Assembly: GCF_014649655.1 (NCBI RefSeq)
Contig: NZ_BMTL01000029.1
Coordinates: 62,001-126,000, forward strand
Direction: 5' to 3'
Origin: Streptomyces humidus
GTDB lineage: Bacteria; Actinomycetota; Actinomycetes; Streptomycetales; Streptomycetaceae
DNA length: 64,000 bases
Shown here: positions 14,560 through 23,351 of the stretch, in pieces
Numbering within the stretch: the first letter of the stretch is position 1
Layout of the letters: each line of letters begins with the position of its first letter
Translations under genes and position numbers: made by a program
The notes under the pieces: model-generated
The model's database searches: none
What the model saw: only the letters and a program-made list of their open reading frames with translations
Told to the model about the DNA's origin: nothing

Positions 14560-17073
14560 TCACAACTGGCCGACGGACGTGACGCGGACGACAGCACGGC
14601 CCTCGGCGTCGGACGCGGTGAGGTCGACCTCCGCGCTGATGCCCCAGTCGTGGTCGTCGTTCGGGTCGTCGAAGATCTGACGGACCCGCCACAGGGCGTT
14701 CCGCGGCTCCTCCTGGATGACGAGCAGCTTCGGCCCGCGGGCATCGGGGCCGGTGCCGAGGTCGTCGTACTCGTCCCAGTACTTGTCCATCGCCTCGCCC
14801 CACGCGTCGGCGTCCCAACCCGACTCGCCGTCCAGCTCGCCGAGCTCGTGGACATGGTCGAGAGCTGCCAGCTCGACCCTGCGGAACATCGCGTTGCGGA
14901 CCAGGACCCGGAACGCACGGGCGTTCGCGGTGACGGGCTTGACCTCGTCGGCCTTCTCCTGCGCCTCCTCGGCGGTCATCTCCTCCGGGTTGGCGAGCTG
15001 CTCCCACTCGTCCAGCAGGCTGGAGTCGACCTGGCGCACCATCTCGCCCAGCCACTCGATCAGGTCCTGCAGATCCTCGGACTTGAGGTCGTCCGGGACG
15101 GTGTGGTCGAGCGCCTTGTACGCACCGGCCAGGTACCGCAGCACGATGCCCTCGGTGCGCGCCAGCTCGTAGTGCGAGACCAGTTCGGTGAACGACATCG
15201 CCCGCTCGTACATGTCACGGATGACAGACTTCGGCGACAACGGGTGGTCGCCGACCCACGGGTGGCTCTTGCGGTACGTGTCGTACGCGTGGAAGAGCAA
15301 CTCCTCCAGAGGCTTCGGGTACGAGACGTCCTGCAACCGCTCCATGCGCTCCTCGTACTCCACGCCGTCCGCCTTCATCGCGGCCACCGCCTCGCCGCGC
15401 GCCTTGTTCTGCTGCGCGGCCAGGATCTGGCGCGGATCGTCCAGCGTGGACTCCACGACGGAGACCATGTCGAGAGCGTAGGAGGGCGACTCGGGGTCCA
15501 GCAGTTCGAACGCCGCCAGTGCGAACGTGGACAGCGGCTGGTTCAGCGCGAAGTCCTGCTGCAGGTCGACGGTGAGACGGACGATCCGGCCGCTGGCGTC
15601 CGGCTCGTCGAGCTTCTCCACGATGCCGCCGTCCAGCAGCGAGCGGTAGATCGCGATCGCGCGCCGGATGTGCCGCAACTGCTGCTTGCGCGGCTCGTGG
15701 TTGTCCTCCAGCAGGTGCCGCATGGCCTCGAAGGCGTTTCCGGGCCGGGCGATCACCGACAGCAGCATCGTGTGCGTGACGCGGAAACGCGAGGTCAGCG
15801 GCTCAGGGTCGGAGTCGATGAGCTTGTCGAAGGTGGTCTCGGTCCAGCCCACGAACCCTTCGGGCGCCTTCTTGCGCACCACTTTGCGACGCTTCTTGGG
15901 ATCGTCCCCGGCCTTGCTGAGGGCCTTCTCGTTCTCGATGACGTGCTCTGGGGCCTGCGCGACCACCAGACCCGCCGTGTCGAAGCCGGCCCGGCCCGCT
16001 CGGCCCGCGATCTGGTGGAACTCACGCGCCCGCAGCGTGCGCACCCGGTTGCCGTCGTACTTGGTCAGCGCCGTGAACAGCACCGTGCGGATGGGCACGT
16101 TCACGCCGACGCCGAGCGTGTCCGTACCGCAGATCACCTTCAACAGACCTGCCTGGGCGAGCTTCTCCACCAGACGCCGGTACTTCGGCAGCATGCCGGC
16201 GTGGTGGACGCCGATGCCGTGCCGCACGTAGCGCGAGAGGTTCTGGCCGAACTTCGTGGTGAATCGGAAGTTGCCGATCAGCGCGGCGATCCGCTCCTTC
16301 TCCTCACGCGAGCACATGTTGATGCTCATCAGCGCCTGCGCCCGCTCCACCGCCTGCGCCTGCGTGAAGTGCACGATGTACACGGGCGCCTGCCGGGTGT
16401 CCAGCAGGTCGGTGAGCGTCTCCGTCATCGGCGTGTACCGGTACTCGTAGGAAAGCGGCACGGGGCGGGTCGCCGAGCGGACCACCGCCGTGGGCCGGCC
16501 GGTGCGCCGGGCGAGGTCCTTCTCGAAGAAGGACACGTCCCCGAGCGTCGCCGACATGAGCACGAACTGCGCCTGCGGAAGCTCCAGGATCGGGATCTGC
16601 CACGCCCAGCCGCGGTCGCCCTCCGCGTAGAAATGGAACTCGTCCATGACGACCTGGCCGACGTCGGCGTGCCTGCCGTCGCGTAGGGCGATCGAGGCGA
16701 GCACCTCGGCGGTGCAGCAGATCACCGGAGCGTCGGAGTTCACCGATGCGTCGCCGGTCAGCATGCCCACGTTCTCCGTGCCGAAGATCTTGCACAGCTC
16801 GAAGAACTTCTCCGACACCAGCGCCTTGATCGGCGCCGTGTAGAAGGTGACCTCGTCCCGTGCGAGGGCCGCGAAGTGCGCGGCCGCAGCGATCATGCTC
16901 TTCCCGGACCCGGTGGGCGTCGACACGATCACGTTCGCCCCGGAGACCACCTCGATCAGCGCCTCCTCCTGGTGGGGGTAGAGCGTCAGACCGCGCTCCT
17001 GCGCCCAGGACTCGAAGGCTTCGTACAGGGCGTCGGGATCCGCGGTCGGCGGCAGCTGATCGATGAGGGTCAC
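14560..17073 (-). CDS. DEAD/DEAH-box RNA helicase with DUF3516
   Basis: About 837 aa with GTG at 17073 (VTLIDQLPPTADPDALYEAF); an in-frame start at 17166 would add 31 atypical residues. N-terminal helicase: YPHQEEALIEVVSGANVIV, Walker A STPTGSGKS near residue 55, TAPIKALVSEKFFEL, VGMLTGDASVNSDAPV, DEFH box MDEFHFYAEGDRGWAWQ near 145, LMSATLGDV. Second lobe: GVHHAGMLPKYRRLVEKLAQ, CGTDTLGVGVNVPIRTVLFT and QIAGRAGRAGFDT. The C-terminal ~400 residues match DUF3516, a Ski2-like helicase extension of actinobacteria. Probably an ATP-dependent RNA helicase in RNA processing or decay; the substrate is unproven. Confidence 0.92.
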   Translation of the reverse strand: MTLIDQLPPTADPDALYEAFESWAQERGLTLYPHQEEALIEVVSGANVIVSTPTGSGKSMIAAAAHFAALARDEVTFYTAPIKALVSEKFFELCKIFGTENVGMLTGDASVNSDAPVICCTAEVLASIALRDGRHADVGQVVMDEFHFYAEGDRGWAWQIPILELPQAQFVLMSATLGDVSFFEKDLARRTGRPTAVVRSATRPVPLSYEYRYTPMTETLTDLLDTRQAPVYIVHFTQAQAVERAQALMSINMCSREEKERIAALIGNFRFTTKFGQNLSRYVRHGIGVHHAGMLPKYRRLVEKLAQAGLLKVICGTDTLGVGVNVPIRTVLFTALTKYDGNRVRTLRAREFHQIAGRAGRAGFDTAGLVVAQAPEHVIENEKALSKAGDDPKKRRKVVRKKAPEGFVGWTETTFDKLIDSDPEPLTSRFRVTHTMLLSVIARPGNAFEAMRHLLEDNHEPRKQQLRHIRRAIAIYRSLLDGGIVEKLDEPDASGRIVRLTVDLQQDFALNQPLSTFALAAFELLDPESPSYALDMVSVVESTLDDPRQILAAQQNKARGEAVAAMKADGVEYEERMERLQDVSYPKPLEELLFHAYDTYRKSHPWVGDHPLSPKSVIRDMYERAMSFTELVSHYELARTEGIVLRYLAGAYKALDHTVPDDLKSEDLQDLIEWLGEMVRQVDSSLLDEWEQLANPEEMTAEEAQEKADEVKPVTANARAFRVLVRNAMFRRVELAALDHVHELGELDGESGWDADAWGEAMDKYWDEYDDLGTGPDARGPKLLVIQEEPRNALWRVRQIFDDPNDDHDWGISAEVDLTASDAEGRAVVRVTSVGQL

Positions 17074-17218
17074 GCCCCCATCTTGCCTGCCGTCGCCCCT
17101 GAGGGGGGAATCGGCTGCCGGCCCGAAGATCACGGCGGCTACGCTGTGTCGCCGACGGAGCGTCATCGCACCCGGTCAACTGGACAGCGGCACACGAGGA
17201 ACAGGGCGGGCAACGGCC

Positions 17219-18013
17219 ATGATGGGACCAGCACACTCACTGTCGGGGGCCGCGGCCTGGTTGGGCGTCGGCGCGGCCGCCGCCGCCACCGGTCACACCA
17301 TGCCCTGGCCGGTCCTGCTAGTCGGCGCGCTGATCTGCGCCGGCGCAGCGCTCGCCCCGGATCTCGACCACAAGGCGGCCACCATCTCCCGGGCCTTCGG
17401 CCCCGTCTCCCGCTGGCTGTGCGAGATCGTCGACAAGCTCTCCTACGCCGTCTACAAATCCACGAGGAAGCAGGGCGACCCGCGCCGCTCCGGCGGGCAC
17501 CGCACGCTCACGCACACCTGGCTGTGGGCGGTCATGATCGGCGCGGGATCCTCGGCGCTGGCGATCGCCGGCGGCCGCTGGGCGGTGCTGACGATCCTCT
17601 TCGTCCACATGGTGCTCGCGATCGAGGGCCTGCTGTGGCGGGCGGCCCGCGGCTCCAGCAGCGACGTGCTGGTGTGGCTGCTCGCCGCGACCAGCGCGTG
17701 GATCCTCGCCGGCGTCCTGGACAAGCCCGGCAACGGCTCGGACTGGCTGTTCACCCAGCCCGGTCAGGCGTACCTGTGGCTGGGGCTGCCCATCGTGCTG
17801 GGTGCTCTGGTGCACGACATCGGCGACGCCCTGACCGTCTCGGGCTGCCCGGTTCTGTGGCCCATCCCGATCGGGCGCAAGCGCTGGTACCCGATCGGTC
17901 CTCCCAAGCCGATGCGGTTCCGGGCGGGCAGCTGGGTCGAGCTGAAGGTGCTCATGCCCGTGTTCATGGTGCTCGGCGGAGTGGGCGCGGCGGCTGCCCT
18001 CAACTACATCTGA
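17219..18013 (+). CDS. Metal-dependent hydrolase-like membrane protein (YdjM/DUF457 family)
   Basis: 264 aa from ATG at 17219, with a second ATG one codon on. Early residues MGPAHSLSGAAAWLG carry the HxxSG-type first His motif; LICAGAALAPDLDHKAATIS supplies the LxPDLDH motif; and GGHRTLTHTWLW is the third His-rich motif, all near membrane boundaries. About five hydrophobic segments follow (AVMIGAGSSALAIAGG, AVLTILFVHMVLAIEGLLW, VWLLAATSAWILAGVL, and others), with a second metal-type motif LGALVHDIGDALTVSGCPVL, where the Asp/His could bind metal. This is the LexA-regulated membrane hydrolase family of E. coli YdjM; its biochemical role is unknown. Divergent from the helicase gene. Confidence 0.85.
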   Translation: MMGPAHSLSGAAAWLGVGAAAAATGHTMPWPVLLVGALICAGAALAPDLDHKAATISRAFGPVSRWLCEIVDKLSYAVYKSTRKQGDPRRSGGHRTLTHTWLWAVMIGAGSSALAIAGGRWAVLTILFVHMVLAIEGLLWRAARGSSSDVLVWLLAATSAWILAGVLDKPGNGSDWLFTQPGQAYLWLGLPIVLGALVHDIGDALTVSGCPVLWPIPIGRKRWYPIGPPKPMRFRAGSWVELKVLMPVFMVLGGVGAAAALNYI

Positions 18014-18030
18014 CGGTCGGCGCGGTCGGC

Positions 18031-18288
18031 TCAGGTCATCGCGCCGTCGTCGCCGTAGCGCCGCTCGAAGCGGGCGATGCGGCCCTCCGTGTCCACCGTG
18101 CGCGCCTTGCCCGTGTAGAAGGGGTGGCTCTCGGAGGAGATCTCCACGTCCACGACCGGGTAGGTCTCGCCGTCGTCCCATTCGATGGTCTGGTCGCTGA
18201 CCGCGGTGGACCGGGTCAGGAAGGCGAAACCGGCGGCGCGGTCACGGAAGACGACCTCGTGGTAATCGGGCTGCTTGTCCTGCTGCAT
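18031..18288 (-). CDS. rpmE2: 50S ribosomal protein L31, type B
   Basis: 85 aa; start preceded by GGAGGAG. It is the zinc-independent L31 paralogue: HEVVFRDRAAGFAFLTRSTA, VVDVEISSESHPFYTGKART, and VDTEGRIARFERRYG. The CxxC zinc motifs of the A-type are absent. In streptomycetes the B-type is made when zinc is scarce, under Zur control, and replaces zinc-containing L31. I looked for a Zur-type inverted repeat in the short upstream interval and saw none convincing; the adjacent DUF5709 gene is only 18 bases upstream on the same strand, so the two could be co-transcribed with regulation farther up. Confidence 0.95.
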   Translation of the reverse strand: MQQDKQPDYHEVVFRDRAAGFAFLTRSTAVSDQTIEWDDGETYPVVDVEISSESHPFYTGKARTVDTEGRIARFERRYGDDGAMT

Positions 18289-18306
18289 GAGTGCTCCTCC
18301 TGCGGT

Positions 18307-18777
18307 TCAACCGGACAAGGTGTCCTCGTCGACGATGTGCATCGCGGCCTCCTCCGCGGAGGCGGCCGCTCCGTCGATGCCGACGTCCGTGGCGATCAGC
18401 GCGCTCTCCTCGTCCTCGTGGGCTCCCTCGTCGGGTGCCACCAGCCGTCCGGAGCGCATGGCGCCGACCTCGTTGTCGAGGAGTTCCCCGTCCGTGCCGT
18501 CGCAGTCCCCGAGACCGTCACCGTCGGGCGCCCCGGTGTCCGGCAGCTCCTCCGCGAGGCGCTGGTCCAGGCTCTCCCCCTGTCGGCGCTCCGCGGCGGT
18601 CACACCGACGTGCTCCACGGCCCAGGGACGGTCCGGCGGGGACCAGCCGCGGTCGAGGGGGTCCTCCACGCCGTCGTTCTCCAGTGTGTCCTCCCCGTCG
18701 AGCAGCCCCGCGTCTTCCTGGATGTCGGAGGCGTCAGGCTGGTAGACGTCGTCTCCCCATCCGTCGGCGCTGTTCAC
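18307..18777 (-). CDS. DUF5709 family acidic protein
   Basis: 156 aa from GTG at 18777, supported by GGGAGG five bases upstream; longer in-frame starts give an unrelated basic extension. The protein is very acidic: WGDDVYQPDASDIQEDAGLL, LDGEDTLENDGVEDPLDRGW, SPPDRPWAVEHVGVTAAERR, GESLDQRLAEELPD and a C-terminal MHIVDEDTLSG. These blocks are typical of DUF5709, an actinobacterial family without assigned function, often small, soluble and stress-related by context. No membrane or catalytic motif. It precedes the L31 type-B gene by 18 bases and may share its transcript. Confidence 0.8.
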   Translation of the reverse strand: MNSADGWGDDVYQPDASDIQEDAGLLDGEDTLENDGVEDPLDRGWSPPDRPWAVEHVGVTAAERRQGESLDQRLAEELPDTGAPDGDGLGDCDGTDGELLDNEVGAMRSGRLVAPDEGAHEDEESALIATDVGIDGAAASAEEAAMHIVDEDTLSG

Positions 18778-19371
18778 GGCTACCTCCCGGGGGTGACGGG
18801 CCGGTTCCCACCGCGGTCGGCGGTCGGGTGCCGCCGTACGAGGCGCCGGCCGGGCGCGGCGTGTGCCGGATGGATTCCGACGGTCTCCCGCGCGGGTGCC
18901 GTTATCCAGCGTTCCACCCCGCTTCGGTACCGCGCAACGCCAGAGGCCACGCGAGGGCGGGGCCGTGTCGCCCCGGACGGGGCGACACCGCTCCTCGGCG
19001 CCCTGATCGGTCATTGCGTCGACCCGGGGTCGTGGCCGGGGCGGGTGCCATGGCTCCGTCCGGGGCCGGCCTCGGCCGCCTGCGCGGAGGCAGACGACCG
19101 TGGCTTCGCCCGGGGCCGGCCCCGGGCACCTGCCCCGGGGCAGACGCCACGCTCCGGAGCAGACGCCCCGGCCGACACCGACGCGGGAGCCGCTGCCGTG
19201 GCCGTCACTGTCCCCGGCGGCGCCGGTACCGGTCTGTGTGCCGGCACGCGCGTTCTCACCGGCACGGGCGCCCGCACAGGTCTCCGCAGCGGTCTCCGCG
19301 CGGGTGCCGGGGCACGCGCCGCTCGTGTCGGCCTCGGCGTTCGACGGGGGCTGCCTGCGTCGCCACGACGC
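18778..19371. other. Intergenic region with GC-rich palindromes
   Basis: 594 bases without a supportable gene. Frames across it are Pro/Arg/Ala repeats without ribosome sites. A perfect 20-bp palindrome of only G and C occupies 19108-19127 and is followed by a 10-bp one at 19132-19141; several near-repeats of GGGGCCGG-like sequence surround them. It lies downstream of the ABC exporter genes and upstream of DUF5709, both read leftward, so part of it may act as terminator of the former and promoter of the latter. Confidence 0.5.
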
Positions 19372-21189
19372 TCACCCGTGCCACGACCGCCAGAGCGCCG
19401 CGTACGCTCCGTCAGCCGCCACCAGCTCGGCGTGGCTGCCCAGCTCGCTGATGCGGCCGTTCTCGACGACGGCGATCATGTCCGCGTCATGGGCGGTGTG
19501 CAGCCGGTGCGCGATCGCGATGACCGTGCGGCCGTCCAGGACACGGGCCAGGGACCGTTCCAGATGGCGGGCTGCGCGTGGGTCGAGCAACGAGGTCGCC
19601 TCGTCCAGGACCAGCGTGTGCGGGTCGGCCAGCACCAGACGGGCCAGGGCGATCTGCTGGGCCTGGGCCGGGGTGAGCGGGACGCCGCCGGAGCCGACCT
19701 CGGTGTCGAGGCCGTCGTCCAGGGCCCGTGTCCAGCCGTCGGCGTCGACCGCGCCCAGGGCTGCCCACAGCTCGGCGTCCTCCGCTGCCGTGGAGGTCTC
19801 CTCCGTCGGGTGGAGCCGAGAGTGGGGGAGGGCGAGGCGCAGGTTGTCGCGCAGGGAGCCCACGAAGACGTGGTGTTCCTGGTTCACCAGCGCCACATGG
19901 GAGCGGACCAGTTCGGCCGGCATCCGCGACAGCTCGGCGCCGCCGAGGGTGATCCGGCCGTCGCGGGGCGCGTAGATCCCGGCGAGCAGCCGCCCCAGGG
20001 TGGACTTGCCCGCGCCGGAAGGGCCGACGAGGGCCAGCCGGGTGCCGGGGGAGACCTCCAGGGAGACCTTGCGCAGCACGTCCACGCCCTCGCGGTAGCC
20101 GAAGTGGACCCGGTCGGCGAGCACGTCGCGTCCGTCCGGCGCCAGCCCGGAGTCTCCTCCGTCCGGCTCGATGTCCCGCACCCCGACCAGCCGGGCCAGC
20201 GACACCTGGGCGACCTGCAGTTCGTCGTACCAACGCAGCACGAGGTTCACGGGGTCGACGAGCATCTGGGCCAGCAGCGCCCCCGTCGTCAGCTGACCGA
20301 CGCCGATCCAGCCCTGCAGCACGAACGCGCCGCCCAGCATGAGGACCGATCCGAGCACCGTCACATGCACGAGGTTGATCACCGGGAAGAGCACGGACCG
20401 CAGCCACAGGGTGTAGCGCTCCCAGGCCGTCCACTGCTGGATGCGCTCCTCCGAGAGGGCGATGCGACGGTCGCCCAGACGGTGTGCCTCCACGGTGCGG
20501 CCGGCGTCCACGGTCTCGGCGAGGGCGGCTGCCACGGCGGCGTAGCCGGCCGCTTCCGAACGGTAGCCGGCGGGCGCCCGCTTGAAGTACCAGCGGCATC
20601 CGACGATCAACAGCGGCACGGCGATGAGCACGGCCGGCGCGAGCGGCGGCGCGGTGACGACGAGTCCGCCGAGCAGCAGCAGGGCCCACATCACGCCGAT
20701 GGTCAGCTGTGGCACCGCCTCACGCATCGCGTTGGCCAGCCGGTCGACGTCCGTGGTGATGCGGGAGAGCAGATCCCCCGTGCCGGCCCGCTCCAGCACG
20801 CCCGGCGGCAGGCGAACCGACCGGACGAGGAAGTCCTCGCGCAGGTCTGCGAGCATCCGCTCACCGAGCATCGCGCCGCGCAGCCGCACCTGTCGCACGA
20901 AGGCGGCCTGGACGACCAGAGCGAGCACGAACAGGGCGGCGGTGAGCCCCAGATGGAGCTCGCGCACTCCGTCCGACAGGCGTTGAACGAGGTCGCCCAG
21001 CAACCAGGGGCCCACCATCGACGAGACCGTGGCGACCGTGTTGACGAGGAGGAGCAGCAGAAAGGCGCGGCGGTGCCGGCGCAGAAGTTCGGCCACGTAG
21101 GCGCGCACGGTCGCGGGGGCGCCGACGGGCAGCGTGTTCGCCGTCCTCGGAGCCGCCGGGTCGTACGCGGGCGGTGCCACGCCGATCAT
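19372..21189 (-). CDS. ABC exporter half-transporter, partner with intact Walker A and degenerate signature
   Basis: 605 aa, TMD-NBD fusion. Transmembrane domain with about six helices (FLLLLLVNTVATVSSMVGPW, LFVLALVVQAAF, VMWALLLLGGLVV and others). NBD: Walker A GPSGAGKST, Walker B LVLDEATSLLD, and switch His IAIAHRLHT are all intact. The ABC signature, normally LSGGQ, reads PLTPAQAQQIALARL, so it is degenerate. Its ATG overlaps the stop of the upstream gene by 4 bp, whose product has the opposite pattern; the two must form a heterodimer with one competent ATP site. An exporter for an unknown small molecule or peptide; such pairs in streptomycetes often sit near siderophore or peptide genes, but none is adjacent here. 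Confidence 0.93.
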   Translation of the reverse strand: MIGVAPPAYDPAAPRTANTLPVGAPATVRAYVAELLRRHRRAFLLLLLVNTVATVSSMVGPWLLGDLVQRLSDGVRELHLGLTAALFVLALVVQAAFVRQVRLRGAMLGERMLADLREDFLVRSVRLPPGVLERAGTGDLLSRITTDVDRLANAMREAVPQLTIGVMWALLLLGGLVVTAPPLAPAVLIAVPLLIVGCRWYFKRAPAGYRSEAAGYAAVAAALAETVDAGRTVEAHRLGDRRIALSEERIQQWTAWERYTLWLRSVLFPVINLVHVTVLGSVLMLGGAFVLQGWIGVGQLTTGALLAQMLVDPVNLVLRWYDELQVAQVSLARLVGVRDIEPDGGDSGLAPDGRDVLADRVHFGYREGVDVLRKVSLEVSPGTRLALVGPSGAGKSTLGRLLAGIYAPRDGRITLGGAELSRMPAELVRSHVALVNQEHHVFVGSLRDNLRLALPHSRLHPTEETSTAAEDAELWAALGAVDADGWTRALDDGLDTEVGSGGVPLTPAQAQQIALARLVLADPHTLVLDEATSLLDPRAARHLERSLARVLDGRTVIAIAHRLHTAHDADMIAVVENGRISELGSHAELVAADGAYAALWRSWHG

Positions 21190-23093
21190 GCCCTCTCCTC
21201 GATCTCTTCGCGCTCGGTCCGTACGAAAGCGCGCTCGGTGGGTGTCGTGTCGTGTTCGATGTGTGCGAGTTCGTTCTGCTTCAGGTCCTTCTGCTGCAGG
21301 TCCTTCAGCGCCCCGCTCAGGGAGACCCGCTCCTCCTCGAGGGCCGTGCCCGGATTGCTCTCCTCCTCGGTCTCCCTGGTCACGACGGCCCGGTACCGGG
21401 GTTCGCGGTGCAGCAGTTCACGGTGCACGCCGGTCGCGACCGCCGTGCCCTCGTGCACCAGCACGACCCGGTCGGCCCGGTCGAGCAGCAGTGGGGACGA
21501 GGTGAACACGACCGTCGTGCGCCCCTCCCTCAGCTCGCGCAGTCCCTCGGCGATCCGGGCCTCGGTGTGCGAGTCGACGGCCGAGGTGGGCTCGTCCAGG
21601 ACGAGTACCTCGGGGTCGGTGTACAGGGAACGGGCCAGCGCGAGCCGCTGTCGCTGGCCGCCGGAGAGCGACCGGCCGCGTTCGGTGATCCGGGCGTCCA
21701 TCGGGTCGGCGGCGTCCAACGACCCTTGCACGAGCGCCTCGAGGACGTCCCCGCACTGGGCGGCGGCCAGCGCCGTACCCGCGTCGATCTTCCCCGAGGC
21801 GGGTACGTCGAGCAGGTCGCGCAGGGCGCCGGACAGCAGCACGGGATCCTTGTCCTGGACGAGGACCGCCGTGCGTGCGCAGTCCAGCGGGAGTCCGTCG
21901 AGCGGGATGCCGCCGAGGAGGACCGACGGGCCGTCCTCCGCCGGGTGGCCGCCCAGCCGTTCGGCCAGACGTCCGGCCGCGTCGGGGTCGCCGCACACCA
22001 CCGCGGTGAGGCGGGCGGCCGGAGCGAGCAGACCGGTGGCGGGGTCGTACAGGTCGCCCGAGGGTGCTTCGGCCGCGCGCGACCCGCCGATGTCGGTCGC
22101 CCGTTCCAGGGACAGCACGCTTGCGGCACGTCTGGCCGACGGACGCGAGAAGGAGTAGGCCATCGCGATCTCCTCGAAGTGCCTGAGGGGATAGGTCAGG
22201 ACCATCACGGAGCTGTAGACCGCGACCAGTTCGCCCACCGTGATGCGGCCCTCGCGGGCGAGGTGGACGCCGTAGCAGACGACCCCGATCAGCAGCAGGC
22301 CCGGCAGCAGCACCTGGATGGCGCTGATCAGGGCCCACATACGGGCGCTGCGCACCGCCGCGTGGCGCACTTCCTGGGAGGCGCGGCGGTATCGGTCGAG
22401 GAAGAGTTCCTCGCCGCCGATGCCGCGCAGCACCCGAAGGCCCGCCACGGTGTCCGAGGCGAGTTCGGTTGCGCGTCCGGCCTTTTCGCGCTGGATGTCC
22501 GCCCGGCGGGTGGCCCGCGGCAGCAGGGGCAGCACCGCGAGTGCGAGGACGGGCAGCCCCACGGCGACCACGACGCCGAGCGCGGGCTGGTACACGACCA
22601 GGCCCACGCAGACCAGGAGGACGGTGACGGCCGCGGCGGTGAAACGGGACACCGCCTCCACGAACCAGCCGATCTTCTCGACATCGCCGGTGGAGACGGC
22701 CACGACCTCGCCGGCCGCCACCCGCCGGTTCAGCGTGGACCCGAGCCGCGAGGCCTGTCGGGCGAGCAGTTGCTGCACTCGGGCGGCCGCCGTGATCCAG
22801 TTGGTGACCGCGGCCCGGTGCAGGAAGGTGTCCCCGATGGCGACGGCGGCGCCGCACAGGGCCAGCACCGCGCCGGTGAGGGCGAGTCGGGCGCCGGAGC
22901 GGTCCACGACGGCCTCGATCGCGAAGCCCACGCAGAACGGCAGCGTCGAGACGGCGACGAAGTGGAGCAGTCCCCAGGCCAGGGCCTTGAACTGACCGCC
23001 CAACTGGTTGCGGCCCAGCCACCACAGGAAGCGGGGGCCCGAGCGTACGTCCGGGACACCCGGGTCGGGGTACGGAAGGTCTTGGATCTGCAT
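21186..23093 (-). CDS. ABC exporter half-transporter, partner with degenerate Walker A and intact signature
   Basis: 635 aa from ATG at 23093 (MQIQDLPYPDPGVPDVRSGP); the longer frame upstream is non-coding. TMD helices include WGLLHFVAVSTLPFCVGFAI, VTVLLVCVGLVVY and VLLPGLLLIGVVCYG. In the NBD the Walker A position reads VVCGDPDAAGRL, lacking the Lys and Ser/Thr that bind phosphate. The signature RSLSGGQRQRLALAR and Walker B VLVLDEPTSAVD are canonical. The switch His is missing (VVFTSSPLLL). This is the regulatory-type subunit of a heterodimeric exporter with the gene it overlaps. The last ~55 residues are a charged extension after the NBD. A purine-rich stretch lies upstream. Confidence 0.93.
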   Translation of the reverse strand: MQIQDLPYPDPGVPDVRSGPRFLWWLGRNQLGGQFKALAWGLLHFVAVSTLPFCVGFAIEAVVDRSGARLALTGAVLALCGAAVAIGDTFLHRAAVTNWITAAARVQQLLARQASRLGSTLNRRVAAGEVVAVSTGDVEKIGWFVEAVSRFTAAAVTVLLVCVGLVVYQPALGVVVAVGLPVLALAVLPLLPRATRRADIQREKAGRATELASDTVAGLRVLRGIGGEELFLDRYRRASQEVRHAAVRSARMWALISAIQVLLPGLLLIGVVCYGVHLAREGRITVGELVAVYSSVMVLTYPLRHFEEIAMAYSFSRPSARRAASVLSLERATDIGGSRAAEAPSGDLYDPATGLLAPAARLTAVVCGDPDAAGRLAERLGGHPAEDGPSVLLGGIPLDGLPLDCARTAVLVQDKDPVLLSGALRDLLDVPASGKIDAGTALAAAQCGDVLEALVQGSLDAADPMDARITERGRSLSGGQRQRLALARSLYTDPEVLVLDEPTSAVDSHTEARIAEGLRELREGRTTVVFTSSPLLLDRADRVVLVHEGTAVATGVHRELLHREPRYRAVVTRETEEESNPGTALEEERVSLSGALKDLQQKDLKQNELAHIEHDTTPTERAFVRTEREEIEERA

Positions 23094-23109
23094 GACGTCC
23101 CAGTGGGCT

Positions 23110-23215
23110 CGAGTCAGGGAAGGGGGAGAAAGGGGCGAGAGACGGGCGGGAAAGGGAATCGGGCAGGAAGGTGGGGAGGGACCGGACGGGAAGGGCCGCG
23201 GGGTGCGGTAAGAAA
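23110..23215. other. Polypurine tract upstream of ABC exporter operon
   Basis: Roughly 105 bases of the plus strand are almost only G and A (GGGAAGGGGGAGAAAGGGG and similar), so the transcript leader of the leftward ABC operon would be C/U-rich. The neighbouring 23216-23351 holds no gene. It may affect secondary structure or be simple low-complexity DNA. Confidence 0.5.
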
Positions 23216-23351
23216 CCGTGCAAGGTTCGCGTCGTGGAGTGGTGGGAATCAACCGGTTTTCCATGGCGACGGCAGGATCCGGCAACCATCGACGCGGCCG
23301 GGTGTCCGGAACCTGCCGCAAAAGTCCGGAAAGCGATGCGAGCATGGCCCG

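Noticed and set aside
14459..14918. An N-terminal extension of the thioesterase
   Set aside because: The frame continues upstream through the helicase gene but encodes an implausible sequence; the ATG at 14459 starts a canonical TesB.
19000..19371. Small protein genes in the palindrome-rich intergenic region
   Set aside because: All frames are Pro/Ala/Arg low-complexity, lack ribosome sites and match no family I recognise.
16876..22158. A very long plus-strand open frame opposite the helicase, L31, DUF5709 and ABC genes
   Set aside because: It crosses several real minus-strand genes and their gaps, has no ribosome site or domain, and is rich in Arg/Gly/Pro. Long antisense frames are expected in such GC-rich DNA.
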